Positions 20,961 to 29,951 of a stretch of DNA of 64,000 bases are shown in pieces. Position 1 is the first letter of the stretch. Each line of letters opens with the position of its first letter. A model generated the notes under the pieces. It made no database searches and was not told the DNA's origin. It saw only the letters and a program-made list of their open reading frames with translations. This stretch comes from Stenotrophomonas nitritireducens. Lineage in GTDB: Bacteria; Pseudomonadota; Gammaproteobacteria; Xanthomonadales; Xanthomonadaceae. The DNA is taken from assembly GCF_001700965.1 (NCBI RefSeq), contig NZ_CP016756.1, positions 3,958,501-4,022,500 of the forward strand. The letters run 5' to 3'. The position numbers were made by a program, and so were the translations under genes.

Positions 20961-22472
20961 GTGTCGAACTGGCCTCTACTTAGTATTCTCATCTGGCTGC
21001 CGATCATCGGCGGTGCGTTGATCCTCGCTGTGCGCAACGCCCAGGCTGCCCGTTGGGCATCCCTGGCGGTGGCACTGCTCACCTTCCTGCTCAGCCTCGG
21101 CTTGCTCAGCGGTTACGACCGCGGCGCCGCCGAGGTAATGCAGTTCGTCGAACAGCATCCTTGGATCCCGGCGTTCAACATCGGCTACAACCTGGCCGTT
21201 GACGGTATCGCCATCGCCCTGATCCTGCTGACCACGCTGATCGGGGTGCTGGCACTGATCGGCGCTTGGGGCGTGGTCGACAAGCGCGTCAATCAGTACG
21301 TGGCCGCCTTCCTGGTACTGGAAGGCGTGACGGTCGGCATTTTTGCCGCGACCGACGCGATGCTGTTCTACGTGTTCTTCGAGGCCATGCTGATCCCGAT
21401 GTTCCTGATCATCGGTGTCTGGGGCGGTCCGCGTCGTATCTACGCGGCGATGAAGTTCTTCCTTTACACCTTCCTCGGCTCGGTGCTGATGCTGGTGGCG
21501 CTGATCTACCTGTACCTGAAGGGCGGCAGCTTCCAGCTGGTTGACCTGTATCAGCTGCAGCTGTCGGCCAAGGAGCAGACCTGGATATTCTTCGCGTTCC
21601 TGGTCGCCTTCGCGGTCAAGGTGCCGATGTTTCCGGTACATACCTGGCTGCCGGATGCGCACGTTGAAGCGCCGACCGCCGGTTCGGTGATCCTGGCGGC
21701 GATCGCACTGAAGATTGGTGGCTACGGCTTCCTGCGCTTCAACCTGCCGATCGTGCCCGATGCCAGCCACGAGTGGGCATGGCTGGTGATCGCGCTGTCG
21801 CTGGTGGCGGTGATCTACGTCGGCCTGGTGGCCTTGGTGCAGGACGACATGAAGAAGCTCATCGCTTATTCGTCGATCGCACACATGGGCTTCGTGACCC
21901 TGGGTACCTTCACCGCGCTGTGGCTGGTACGTGATGCCGGCAACCCCGATGCGGCCCGCCTGGGCCTGCAGGGTGCGATGGTGCAGATGGTCTCGCACGG
22001 TTTCGTGTCCGGCGCGATGTTCTCCTGCGTGGGCGTGCTGTATGACCGCATGCACAGCCGCCGCATCGCCGATTACGGCGGCGTGGTCAATGTGATGCCG
22101 TGGTTCTCCGCGTTTGCACTGCTGTTCTTCATGGCCAACTCCGGCCTGCCGGGCACCAGTGGCTTCGTCGGCGAGTTCATGGTCGTGTTGGCTGCGTTCC
22201 AGTGGAACCCGCTGGTTGCGCTGGGTGCTGCCTCCACCTTGATCATCGGCGCGGCGTATTCGTTGTGGCTGTACAAGCGTGTGTTCTTCGGTGAGGTGGG
22301 CAATGCCCACGTCGCCGAGCTGAAGGATATGAACGGTCGCGAATGGCTGGTAATGGGCGTGTTTGCTGTCGGCACCTTGGTGCTGGGCTTCTACCCGCTG
22401 CCGCTGACCGAGCTGATGGAGCCGTCCATCGCCAAGCTGGCGATGCAGATCGCATCGAGCAAGCTGCTGTAA
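20961..22472 (+). CDS. nuoM: NADH-quinone oxidoreductase subunit M
   Basis: NuoM (ND4) is an antiporter-like proton-pumping subunit. Blocks seen are FYVFFEAMLIPMFLIIGVWG, FAVKVPMFPVHTWLPDAHVE and APTAGSVILAAIALKIGGYG, including the key glutamate and lysine. Length is 503 residues from a GTG at 20961; AATAGAAGA just upstream may serve as a weak RBS. Confidence 0.96.
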   Translation: MSNWPLLSILIWLPIIGGALILAVRNAQAARWASLAVALLTFLLSLGLLSGYDRGAAEVMQFVEQHPWIPAFNIGYNLAVDGIAIALILLTTLIGVLALIGAWGVVDKRVNQYVAAFLVLEGVTVGIFAATDAMLFYVFFEAMLIPMFLIIGVWGGPRRIYAAMKFFLYTFLGSVLMLVALIYLYLKGGSFQLVDLYQLQLSAKEQTWIFFAFLVAFAVKVPMFPVHTWLPDAHVEAPTAGSVILAAIALKIGGYGFLRFNLPIVPDASHEWAWLVIALSLVAVIYVGLVALVQDDMKKLIAYSSIAHMGFVTLGTFTALWLVRDAGNPDAARLGLQGAMVQMVSHGFVSGAMFSCVGVLYDRMHSRRIADYGGVVNVMPWFSAFALLFFMANSGLPGTSGFVGEFMVVLAAFQWNPLVALGAASTLIIGAAYSLWLYKRVFFGEVGNAHVAELKDMNGREWLVMGVFAVGTLVLGFYPLPLTELMEPSIAKLAMQIASSKLL

Positions 22473-22505
22473 GCGGCCCGTCGAGAGTATTGATTCCAGG
22501 ATTTG

Positions 22506-23969
22506 ATGATGACCACGCCGACGCCTCTGCCGTTGACCATGACCGACCTTCTGCCGTTGCTGCCCGAACTGGTGGTGATTGGCGGTGCCTTTGCCCTGTT
22601 GATGATTGATCTGTTCATCAGCACCAAGCACAAGGTCTGGACCCACTTTCTGTCGGTAGCGATCCTCGCTGTCGCCTTCGTGCTGCTGTTGAGCGGCGTG
22701 GGCGGGCAGGGTGAGGTGTTCCACGGCATGTTTGTCCGTGACAATGCCGCCGATGTCATGAAGACGGTGATCGTGCTGGTCAGTGGCTTGAGCCTGATCT
22801 ACGGCTGGAGCTACCTGCGCGAGCGCAACCTGTACCAGGGCGAGATCCCGGTGCTGATCCTGTTCGCCACCGCCGGCATGATGATCCTGGTCTCGGCCGG
22901 CAGCCTGCTGATGGTCTACCTGGGCCTGGAACTGCTGGCGCTGTGTTCCTACGCGCTGGTTGCCAGCAACCGTGAGAACAAGCTCGCCGCCGAAGCCGGC
23001 ATGAAGTACATCGTGCTCGGTTCGCTGGCCTCGGGTCTGCTGCTGTACGGCATGTCGCTGATCTATGGCGCCACCGGCTCGCTGCACCTGGACGTGATCC
23101 ATGCGTCCATCGCCCATTCGGACGAGCGTCTGCTGCTGTTGACCGGTGCGGTGTTCATGGTCGCCGGTGTTGCCTTCAAGCTGGGCGCTGCACCGTTCCA
23201 CATGTGGCTGCCGGACGTGTACCAGGGTGCCCCGGCGCCGATCGCGCTGTTCATCAGCTCGGCACCGAAGCTGGCTGCCTTCGGTATGGCTTACCGCCTG
23301 CTGGAAATGGGCGTTGGCCCGCTGTCGACCGAGCTGCAGTACGTGTTGGCCGGCTTGGCCGCACTGTCGCTGGTCGTCGGTAACCTGATGGCGATCGCCC
23401 AGAGCAATCTGAAGCGCATGCTGGCCTATTCGACCGTCTCGCACATCGGCTTCCTGCTGATGGCGGTGGCCGGTGGTGGCAAGGAAGGCTATTCGGCGGC
23501 GATGTTCTACGCCATTGCCTACGCCATCATGTCGACCGCCTCGTTCGGCGCGATCATCGCGCTGTCGCGTGCCGGCTTCGAAGCCGAGAACATCGAGGAC
23601 TTCAAGGGCCTGAATGCCCGTAGCCCGTGGATGGCAGGCCTGGTCCTGTGCATCATGGCGTCGCTGGCCGGTATTCCGCCGTTCCTTGGCTTCTGGAGCA
23701 AGCTGGCGGTGCTGAGCGCCGCAGTCAATGGCGGTCTGCTGTGGCTGGCGATGGTCGGTGTGCTGTGCGCGGTGATCGGTTGCTTCTATTACCTGCGTGT
23801 CATCAAGGTCATGTACTTCGATGAGCCGGTGGGTGAGGCGCTGCCGCGCAACAACGACCGCATCCTGGGTATCGTGTTGGGCGTGAATTCCGTGCTGTTG
23901 CTGGTCCTGCCGTTGGGCCTGGGCCCGATTCTGGAATGGATGCGCAATTCTTTTGCACATTTGTCATAA
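22506..23969 (+). CDS. nuoN: NADH-quinone oxidoreductase subunit N
   Basis: NuoN (ND2) is the third antiporter-like subunit. The sequence shows FKLGAAPFHMWLPDVYQGAP and LKRMLAYSTVSHIGFLLMA, typical of the family, with about fourteen hydrophobic helices. Two adjacent ATG codons (22506 and 22509) follow a TTG at 22503; I chose the first, giving 487 residues, but cannot separate them. It is the last gene of the nuo operon, and no clear terminator follows. Confidence 0.95.
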   Translation: MMTTPTPLPLTMTDLLPLLPELVVIGGAFALLMIDLFISTKHKVWTHFLSVAILAVAFVLLLSGVGGQGEVFHGMFVRDNAADVMKTVIVLVSGLSLIYGWSYLRERNLYQGEIPVLILFATAGMMILVSAGSLLMVYLGLELLALCSYALVASNRENKLAAEAGMKYIVLGSLASGLLLYGMSLIYGATGSLHLDVIHASIAHSDERLLLLTGAVFMVAGVAFKLGAAPFHMWLPDVYQGAPAPIALFISSAPKLAAFGMAYRLLEMGVGPLSTELQYVLAGLAALSLVVGNLMAIAQSNLKRMLAYSTVSHIGFLLMAVAGGGKEGYSAAMFYAIAYAIMSTASFGAIIALSRAGFEAENIEDFKGLNARSPWMAGLVLCIMASLAGIPPFLGFWSKLAVLSAAVNGGLLWLAMVGVLCAVIGCFYYLRVIKVMYFDEPVGEALPRNNDRILGIVLGVNSVLLLVLPLGLGPILEWMRNSFAHLS

Positions 23970-24003
23970 AAAACGATACAAATCTGCGCGAAGTGTGTAT
24001 TAT
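23953..24003 (+). promoter_or_regulatory. Candidate promoters at the nuoN end for the RNA/tRNA-fMet region
   Basis: Two overlapping possibilities are visible. One is TTGCAC (23953-23958), 18 bases, TACAAA (23977-23982). The other is GATACA (23975-23980), 17 bases, TATTAT (23998-24003). The stretch is markedly AT-rich against its surroundings. The second would start transcription just before the hairpin array at 24021. This is pattern reading only. Confidence 0.4.
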
Positions 24004-24020
24004 TCATCTCCTGAGTTGAC

Positions 24021-24152
24021 GACCTCACCGCCTAGCGGAAAGGTCGGAACCACCTGATAAGTGGTTCAACCGGAAGGGTTTTTCCGGGTTTCTCTAGCGG
24101 TTAGAGAGAAACGCGAAGTAAATAAGTCTTGCATTATCGACTTGGTTACTTC
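24021..24152 (+). ncRNA. Five-hairpin structured RNA candidate upstream of tRNA-fMet
   Basis: Five consecutive stems fill this gap. (1) GACCT/AGGTC (24021-24025, 24041-24045) enclosing CCGC/GCGG. (2) AACCAC/GTGGTT (24048-24053, 24061-24066). (3) CCGGAA/TTCCGG (24070-24075, 24082-24087). (4) TCTCTA/TAGAGA (24091-24096, 24102-24107). (5) GAAGTAA/TTACTTC (24115-24121, 24146-24152) enclosing AAGTC/GACTT. Base composition differs sharply from the GC-rich genes on both sides, and no open frame is convincing. It could be a small RNA or the 5' leader of the tRNA-fMet/rimP transcript. The function is unknown to me. Confidence 0.55.
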
Positions 24153-24168
24153 ATAATTCCGCTTCTGA

Positions 24169-24245
24169 TGCGGGGTGGAGCAGTCTGGCAGCTCGTCGGG
24201 CTCATAACCCGAAGGTCGCAGGTTCAAATCCTGCCCCCGCTACCA
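24169..24245 (+). tRNA. metY: Initiator tRNA-fMet (anticodon CAT)
   Basis: A 77-nt tRNA with the initiator hallmarks: three G-C pairs at the base of the anticodon stem (GGG/CCC around CTCATAA, anticodon CAT) and no Watson-Crick pair at 1-72. Acceptor stem TGCGGGG (24169-24175) faces CCCCGCT, so position 1-72 is U-U, not the usual C-A. CCA is encoded. The position upstream of rimP-nusA-infB matches metY in E. coli. Confidence 0.95.
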
Positions 24246-24296
24246 GCTTCGGTCTTTGGCAACACGCAGTGTTGATAGAGGCAAAAGTTGGGCTCG

Positions 24297-24376
24297 CAAG
24301 AACGGCTGCTTCCGTTCTTGCAACCGGGATCCGGCCAACGGATCCAAACGGACAAAGGGCCCACGTGGGCCCTTTG
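24297..24376 (+). terminator. Three hairpins between tRNA-fMet and rimP
   Basis: Stem 1: CAAGAACGG/CCGTTCTTG (24297-24305, 24312-24320). Stem 2: GGATCC/GGATCC (24327-24332, 24340-24345). Stem 3: a perfect 24-base palindrome at 24353-24376 built on CAAAGGGCCC and GGGCCCTTTG around ACGT. Only CTGTTTCTGC follows the last stem, so it would be a weak or partial terminator; it could also set a processing point or reduce readthrough into rimP. Confidence 0.55.
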
Positions 24377-24444
24377 CTGTTTCTGCAATACGCAAAACCT
24401 GGTTGGGTTACAACCGTTCTCTAACTTACGAATCAAGGCTGGCT

Positions 24445-25032
24445 GTGAGCGACAAGGCTACTGAAATCGCGAATCTGCTGAGCCCCACCGTGCAGGCGTT
24501 GGGGCTCGAGCTGCTTGGCGTCGAATATCTGCCGGCCCCGGGCGGCGCAACGTTGCGCCTGTATATCGATGTGCCGCTGGTTGAACAGCCTGCGCGCATG
24601 GTCAACGTCGAAGACTGCGAGCGGGTGAGCCGCGAGGTTTCCGCGCAGCTGGACGTGGAAGATCCGATCAGCGGCAATTACACGCTGGAAGTATCTTCGC
24701 CGGGTGTCGATCGCCCGTTGTTCACGCTGGCACAGTTCGAGCTCGCCATTGGCGAGTCCGCCAAGGTCGGCCTGAAGCTGCCGCAGGAAAACCGCCGTCG
24801 CCTGCAGGGCGAGATTGCCGCGGTGGATGTGGCGCAGGGCACGGTCACGTTCATCGTCGACAACAAGCCGTTCGTGGCGTCGTTCGACAATATCGACAAG
24901 GCACGCATCATTCCGGACTGGGCCGCATTGGGCCTGGCACCGACCAAACCGACGGGTCCTGCCCCCAAGCAGGGCAAGCCCAAGAATAATTCCAATAACG
25001 AAACGGCGGCCAAAAAGCCGCGCGCGGAGTGA
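24445..25032 (+). CDS. rimP: Ribosome maturation factor RimP
   Basis: RimP is needed for maturation of the 30S subunit. The N-terminal domain carries [15 protein letters not shown], then the typical [23 protein letters not shown] and [15 protein letters not shown]. The C-terminal SH3-like domain ends in a basic low-complexity tail. I chose the GTG at 24445 because AAGG (24434-24437) sits at RBS distance and it gives 195 residues; the frame stays open upstream through the hairpin region, which does not look coding. Confidence 0.95.
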   Translation: MSDKATEIANLLSPTVQALGLELLGVEYLPAPGGATLRLYIDVPLVEQPARMVNVEDCERVSREVSAQLDVEDPISGNYTLEVSSPGVDRPLFTLAQFELAIGESAKVGLKLPQENRRRLQGEIAAVDVAQGTVTFIVDNKPFVASFDNIDKARIIPDWAALGLAPTKPTGPAPKQGKPKNNSNNETAAKKPRAE

Positions 25033-25036
25033 GCCG

Positions 25037-26548
25037 ATGAGCAAGGAACTTTTGCTGGTAGTTGACGCAGTCGCCAACGAGAAGGGCGTGCCGCGCGAAG
25101 TTATTTTTGACGCGATCGAGGCCGCATTGGCCTCGGCAGCGAAGAAGCGTTACCCCGACCAGGAAGTCCTGGCGCGCGTGTCGATCAACCACAAGGACGG
25201 TACCTACGAAACCTTCCGTCGTTGGGAAGTGGTCGCCGATGATGTGGTGATGGAATCGCCGGACCGCCAGATCCGCATGATGGACGCGGTGGATGAAGCC
25301 GACGACGTCGAGATCGGCGATTACATCGAAGAACAGATTGAAAACCCGGATTTCGGCCGTATCGCAGCGCAGGCTGCCAAGCAGGTCATCGTCCAGCGTG
25401 TGCGCGAAGCCGAGCGCCAGCAGGTGGTGGATGCATGGAAGGACCGCGTTGGCGAGCTGGTCACTGGTGTGGTCAAGCGTGCAGAACGCGGCAATATCTA
25501 TGTCGATCTGGGCGGCAATGCCGAAGCCTTCATCCCGAAGGACAAGGGCATTCCGCGCGACGTGCTGCGTGCCGGTGACCGCGTGCGCGGCTACCTGGCC
25601 GAAGTGCGCTCGGAGCCGCGTGGCCCGCAGCTGTTCATCAGCCGCGCCGCCCCGGAATTCATGATCGAGCTGTTCAAGCTGGAAGTGCCGGAAGTCGGCC
25701 AGGGCCTGGTTGAGATCAAGGCCTGTGCACGCGACCCGGGCGACCGCGCCAAGATCGCCGTGCTGGCCCATGACAGCCGCACCGATCCTATCGGTGCCTG
25801 CATCGGCATGCGCGGTTCGCGCGTCCAGGCCGTGTCCAACGAGCTCAATGGCGAGCGCGTGGATATCGTGTTGTGGAACGACAACCCGGCCAATTTCGTC
25901 ATCAACGCGATGGCCCCGGCTGAAGTGCAGTCGATCATCGTTGACGAAGAAAAGCATTCGATGGACCTGGCTGTGGCAGAAGACCGCCTGGCCCAGGCAA
26001 TCGGCAAGGGCGGCCAGAACGTGCGTCTGGCCAGCCGCCTGACCGGTTGGCAGCTGAATGTGATGACCCAGGACCAGGTGACCGCCAAGTCGGAAGCCGA
26101 GCAGGGCGTCGCCCGTCAGCTGTTCATGGACAAGCTGGAAGTGGACGAAGAAATCGCCGGCATCCTGGTGTCCGAAGGGTTTGGTACGGTGGAAGAAATC
26201 GCCTACGTACCGGTTGGTGAGTTGCTGGCAGTGGAAGGCTTCGACGAAGATATCGTTGAAGAACTCCGTGCCCGCGCCCGCGATGCGCTGCTCAACGAAG
26301 CGCTGGCGGTGGAAGAGGGGGCTGACGGCGGTGTGCCGGCAGCCGATCTGCTGGCACTGAAGGGCATGGATGAGGCTACCGCGTACGCGCTGGCTGGCCA
26401 CGGCGTGCGCACAAGTGAGGATCTGTCGGACCTGGCTGCCGACGAGGTTCTGGAGTTCGGCATCGAGGGCATGGATCTGGAGCGCGCCGCGGCGCTGGTC
26501 CTGGCAGCCCGCGCCGAGGAGATCGCCCGCTTGGAGCGCGGCGAATGA
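25037..26548 (+). CDS. nusA: Transcription termination/antitermination factor NusA
   Basis: NusA binds RNA polymerase and nascent RNA and modulates pausing, termination and antitermination. Order: N-terminal RNAP-binding domain (MSKELLLVVDAVANEKGVPR), S1 domain (VTGVVKRAERGNIYVDLGG, about 135-200), two KH domains (CIGMRGSRVQAVSNELNGER, IGKGGQNVRLASRLTGW), and two C-terminal acidic helix-hairpin-helix repeats (about 360-500). Length is 503 residues from the ATG at 25037, four bases after the rimP stop. Confidence 0.97.
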   Translation: MSKELLLVVDAVANEKGVPREVIFDAIEAALASAAKKRYPDQEVLARVSINHKDGTYETFRRWEVVADDVVMESPDRQIRMMDAVDEADDVEIGDYIEEQIENPDFGRIAAQAAKQVIVQRVREAERQQVVDAWKDRVGELVTGVVKRAERGNIYVDLGGNAEAFIPKDKGIPRDVLRAGDRVRGYLAEVRSEPRGPQLFISRAAPEFMIELFKLEVPEVGQGLVEIKACARDPGDRAKIAVLAHDSRTDPIGACIGMRGSRVQAVSNELNGERVDIVLWNDNPANFVINAMAPAEVQSIIVDEEKHSMDLAVAEDRLAQAIGKGGQNVRLASRLTGWQLNVMTQDQVTAKSEAEQGVARQLFMDKLEVDEEIAGILVSEGFGTVEEIAYVPVGELLAVEGFDEDIVEELRARARDALLNEALAVEEGADGGVPAADLLALKGMDEATAYALAGHGVRTSEDLSDLAADEVLEFGIEGMDLERAAALVLAARAEEIARLERGE

Positions 26549-26564
26549 GCCAGCGATGAACAGT

Positions 26565-26583
26565 GCCCTGAGCCGCTCAGGGC
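26565..26583 (+). other. Intercistronic hairpin between nusA and infB
   Basis: GCCCTGAG (26565-26572) pairs perfectly with CTCAGGGC (26576-26583) around CCG. No U-run follows, so it may mark a processing or attenuation point inside the operon. Confidence 0.5.
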
Positions 26584-26643
26584 GTAGACTCCGCGCTGCC
26601 TTCGTTCGTGACGAGGGGGCGCAAACAAGATCATAGGATCCGA

Positions 26644-29283
26644 ATGTCGCAGCAAACCACCATCCGCAAGCTCGCCGAACTGGTCAACACGCCGGTCGAG
26701 AAACTGCTTGAACAGCTGTCCCAGGCCGGGATGAAGTTCAGCGGTCCCGACCAGGTCGTGACCAGTACCGAGAAAGTGAAGCTGCTTGGCTTCCTCCGCC
26801 GTTCGCACGGCAAGGAAGAGCAGCCGGTCGAAGAGGCTGATGCCGCATCGAAGAAGATCACCCTGAACCGCCGCAAGCATCAGGAAGTGACCGTCAGTGC
26901 TGGCCGTAGCAAGACCACCGTCAATGTGGAAGTGCGCCAGAAGCGCACCTACACCAAGCCGGAAGGTGGCAAGCCTGCGATGACGCCGGACGAAGAGCGC
27001 GCCGATATCCTGCGCAAGCTCGAGGAATCGCGTCAGCGCAATCTCGACGAGCAGCGCATGCTGGCCGAGAAGGACCGCGCCCGCGACGAGAACATCGCAG
27101 CTAAGAAGGCCGCTGAAGAGGCCGAGCGCGCCCGCGTCGAAGCCGAGAAGCTGGCCGCTGAAGAGGCCGCCAAGGCTGCTGCTGCAAAGCCGGCACCGGC
27201 CGCTGTGGAAGCCGAAGCTCCGGCCCGTACCGCGCGTCACGCCCCGGCAGCTGCTGCCCCGGCACGCGCACCGGTGCGCGAGGATCGCGGCAACAACAAC
27301 ACCAATGCCAACGCCAAGCCCGGCAAGCGCAACGAAGGTGGTGATGGCAACCGTTTCGGTGGCCAGCTGCACCTGTCGGCGTCTGATCGTGCCCGTCGTG
27401 GCAACAGCAACAACAATAATTCGCGCGGTCGTCCGGGTGCACGTGCACCGCAGGGCCGTCGTGGCAATGACGCATCGCGCAGCGGTGGCGGCAGCCATGC
27501 CTTCGAACGTCCGACCGCACCGGTGGTGCGTGAAGTCGCCGTCGGTGACACCATCACCGTGGCCGATCTGGCCCAGAAGCTTGCCCTGAAGGGCGGCGAG
27601 GTGGTCAAGGCGCTGTTCAAGATGGGCGTGATGGCCACCATCACCCAGTCCATCGATCACGACACCGCCGCACTGGTTGTCGAAGAGCTCGGCCACAAGG
27701 TTGTGCGCGCCAATGCCAACGATGCCGAAGACGCACTGCTGGCCATCAGCGATGGTGACGAGCGCGTGGCCGTGCCGCGTGCGCCGGTGGTGACCATCAT
27801 GGGTCACGTCGACCACGGCAAGACCTCGCTGCTGGATTACATCCGCCGCACCAAGGTTGCCAATGGCGAAGCCGGCGGCATCACCCAGCACATCGGTGCT
27901 TACCACGTGACCACGCCGAAGGGCGTGATCAGCTTCCTCGACACCCCGGGCCACGCCGCGTTCACCTCGATGCGTGCCCGCGGTGCGCAGCTGACAGATA
28001 TCGTAGTGGTGGTGGTTGCCGCCGACGATGGCGTGATGCCGCAGACCAAGGAAGCCATCCAGCACGCCCGTGCTGCCAATGCGCCGATCGTGGTCGCCAT
28101 CAACAAGATCGACAAGGCCTCGGCCGACCCGATGCGCGTCAAGAACGAACTGCTCGCCGAGCAGGTTGTTGCCGAAGACTTCGGTGGTGACGTGCAGATG
28201 GTGGAGATCTCGGCCAAGACCGGCCTGGGCATCGACGACCTGCTGGATGCGATTTCTCTGCAGGCCGAAGTGCTCGAGCTCAAGGCCGTGGCCGAAGGCC
28301 GCGCCAGCGGCGTGGTCATCGAATCCTCGCTGGACAAGGGCCGTGGCCCGGTCGCGACGGTGCTGGTGCAGCAGGGCGTCCTGAAGAAGGGCGACTACCT
28401 GGTGTGCGGCATCCAGTACGGTCGCGTGCGTGCGCTGTTCGACGAAACCGGCAGCCAGGTGGCTGAAGCGGGTCCGTCGATTCCGGTGCAGGTACTGGGT
28501 CTGTCCGGCGTGCCGGAAGCCGGCGACGACTTCGTCGTGGTGGAAGACGAGCGCCTGGCCAAGGACGTCGCGCAGACGCGTGAAACCAAGCGTCGTGAGT
28601 CGCGTCTGGTCGCCACTGCGGGCAGCCGCATGGAAGACATCATGGCGCAGCTGGGCAAGGGCGAAGGCCAGCAGGTGCTGAACCTGCTGATCAAGGCCGA
28701 TGTGCAGGGTTCGGTGCAGGCACTGAGCCAGGCGCTGGTCGCGCTGTCCAACGACGACATCCGCATCAACGTGATCCACTCCGGCGTGGGCGGCATCACC
28801 GAGTCCGACGCCAACTCGGCCGTGGCCTCCAAGGCCACCGTCATCGGCTTCAACGTGCGTGCGGATGCTTCGGCCCGCCGCATCATTGAATCCAACGGCG
28901 TTGACCTGCGTTACTTCTCGATCATCTATGACGTGATCGACCAGGTGAAGCAGGTGGCTTCCGGTCTGCTCGGCGTGGAAATCCGCGAAGAGATCATCGG
29001 TATCGCCCAGGTCCGCGACGTGTTCCGCAGCTCGAAGTTCGGTGCGGTTGCAGGCTGCATGGTCATCGAAGGCGTGGTGAAGCGGAACAAGCCGATCCGC
29101 GTGCTGCGCGACAGCGTGGTGGTGTTCGAAGGCGAGCTGGAATCGCTGCGTCGCTTCAAGGAGAACGTCGAGGAAGTTCGCAACGGTACCGAGTGCGGTA
29201 TCGGCGTGAAGGCTTACAACGACATCAAGCCGGGCGACCAGATCGAGTGCTTCGAGCGTATCGAAGTGCCGCGCACGCTGTAA
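26644..29283 (+). CDS. infB: Translation initiation factor IF-2
   Basis: IF-2 is the GTPase that places initiator fMet-tRNA on the 30S subunit and promotes 50S joining. An IF2_N domain starts the protein ([20 protein letters not shown]). A charged coiled region and an Ala/Asn/Arg-rich linker (about 120-290, with runs such as NNNTNANA and SNNNNSRG) follow, then a second IF2_N domain near 300. The G domain has GHVDHGKTS (G387), DTPGHAAF and NKID, followed by domains II-IV. Length is 879 residues from the ATG at 26644. Confidence 0.97.
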   Translation: MSQQTTIRKLAELVNTPVEKLLEQLSQAGMKFSGPDQVVTSTEKVKLLGFLRRSHGKEEQPVEEADAASKKITLNRRKHQEVTVSAGRSKTTVNVEVRQKRTYTKPEGGKPAMTPDEERADILRKLEESRQRNLDEQRMLAEKDRARDENIAAKKAAEEAERARVEAEKLAAEEAAKAAAAKPAPAAVEAEAPARTARHAPAAAAPARAPVREDRGNNNTNANAKPGKRNEGGDGNRFGGQLHLSASDRARRGNSNNNNSRGRPGARAPQGRRGNDASRSGGGSHAFERPTAPVVREVAVGDTITVADLAQKLALKGGEVVKALFKMGVMATITQSIDHDTAALVVEELGHKVVRANANDAEDALLAISDGDERVAVPRAPVVTIMGHVDHGKTSLLDYIRRTKVANGEAGGITQHIGAYHVTTPKGVISFLDTPGHAAFTSMRARGAQLTDIVVVVVAADDGVMPQTKEAIQHARAANAPIVVAINKIDKASADPMRVKNELLAEQVVAEDFGGDVQMVEISAKTGLGIDDLLDAISLQAEVLELKAVAEGRASGVVIESSLDKGRGPVATVLVQQGVLKKGDYLVCGIQYGRVRALFDETGSQVAEAGPSIPVQVLGLSGVPEAGDDFVVVEDERLAKDVAQTRETKRRESRLVATAGSRMEDIMAQLGKGEGQQVLNLLIKADVQGSVQALSQALVALSNDDIRINVIHSGVGGITESDANSAVASKATVIGFNVRADASARRIIESNGVDLRYFSIIYDVIDQVKQVASGLLGVEIREEIIGIAQVRDVFRSSKFGAVAGCMVIEGVVKRNKPIRVLRDSVVVFEGELESLRRFKENVEEVRNGTECGIGVKAYNDIKPGDQIECFERIEVPRTL

Positions 29284-29355
29284 CTGCTGGCAGCGGGTGT
29301 TGGTCAGGGTGCGCTGAAGCGCGTCCCGGCGGACGCCCCTCCGCTGGCGGGGTTG

Positions 29356-29402
29356 GGGAACCGGGAGTTGTGGCCGTGCATTCGGCCCTGCGAACGGTTC
29401 CC
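29356..29402 (+). other. Long hairpin between infB and rbfA
   Basis: GGGAACCG (29356-29363) pairs with CGGTTCCC (29395-29402), and an inner GGCC/GGCC pair (about 29372-29386) extends the structure. No U-run follows. The 164 bp infB-rbfA gap holds no convincing gene. Confidence 0.45.
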
Positions 29403-29447
29403 TTCCGGTTTCATTGATATTCACTCCTTAATGTTGATACTTGCCTG

Positions 29448-29837
29448 ATGCCTAAGACTTTCCATCGTACCGACCGTGTTTCCGCACAGATCCGCCGTGA
29501 TCTGGGCACGCTGGTGCATGCCGCCGTGCGTGAATTCGGGCTGCCCTCGGTCAGCGTGTCGGACGTGGAAGTCACCCGCGACATGGCCCACGCCAAGATC
29601 TACGTGACCGCGTTGATGCCGGAACGTTCGGCCGAGGCCATGAAGGGGCTGCGTGAATTGGCCGTTGAGCTGCGCATGTCGCTGGCCAAGGCAATGAAGC
29701 TGCGGCACGTGCCGGAACTGCATTTCCACTACGACGATTCGGTCGACCGTGGTGAGCGTATCGACAATCTGCTGCGCGACCTGGTGCCGCCGCCGGAACC
29801 CGAGTCCGACGCCGACAAGGACGCCGACAAAGCCTGA
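29448..29837 (+). CDS. rbfA: 30S ribosome-binding factor RbfA
   Basis: RbfA is a cold-shock ribosome biogenesis factor acting on the 5' end of 16S rRNA in late 30S assembly. The KH-like fold is seen in RTDRVSAQIRRDLGTLVHAA, VSDVEVTRDMAHAKIYVTAL and the C-terminal RHVPELHFHYDDSVDRGERI. Length is 129 residues with an acidic tail. The infB-rbfA-truB order is standard. Confidence 0.96.
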   Translation: MPKTFHRTDRVSAQIRRDLGTLVHAAVREFGLPSVSVSDVEVTRDMAHAKIYVTALMPERSAEAMKGLRELAVELRMSLAKAMKLRHVPELHFHYDDSVDRGERIDNLLRDLVPPPEPESDADKDADKA

Positions 29838-29840
29838 TCG

Positions 29841-29862
29841 CAACAGCCCGAAAGGGCTGTTG
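29841..29862 (+). terminator. Terminator-like hairpin between rbfA and truB
   Basis: CAACAGCCC (29841-29849) pairs with GGGCTGTTG (29854-29862) around a GAAA tetraloop. The following TCATG has no U-tract, so strong termination is doubtful. It could attenuate or protect the transcript ahead of truB. Confidence 0.5.
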
Positions 29863-29951
29863 TCATGTCTGGCCTGCGCACGATGGCGCAGGTGCTTTCC
29901 CTGTTTTCCCGCCGCCGCGCCGAAGGTGCGCCGGCTCGCCCATGGTGTTGC

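Noticed and set aside
20976..23960. A very long open frame antisense to nuoM and nuoN
   Set aside because: It is the high-GC shadow of two clear nuo genes; its protein is rich in His, Gln and Arg with no domain or RBS.
26203..29424. A frame of over 1000 codons antisense to nusA/infB
   Set aside because: Fully overlaps well-recognised genes, shows low-complexity composition, and has no family signature.
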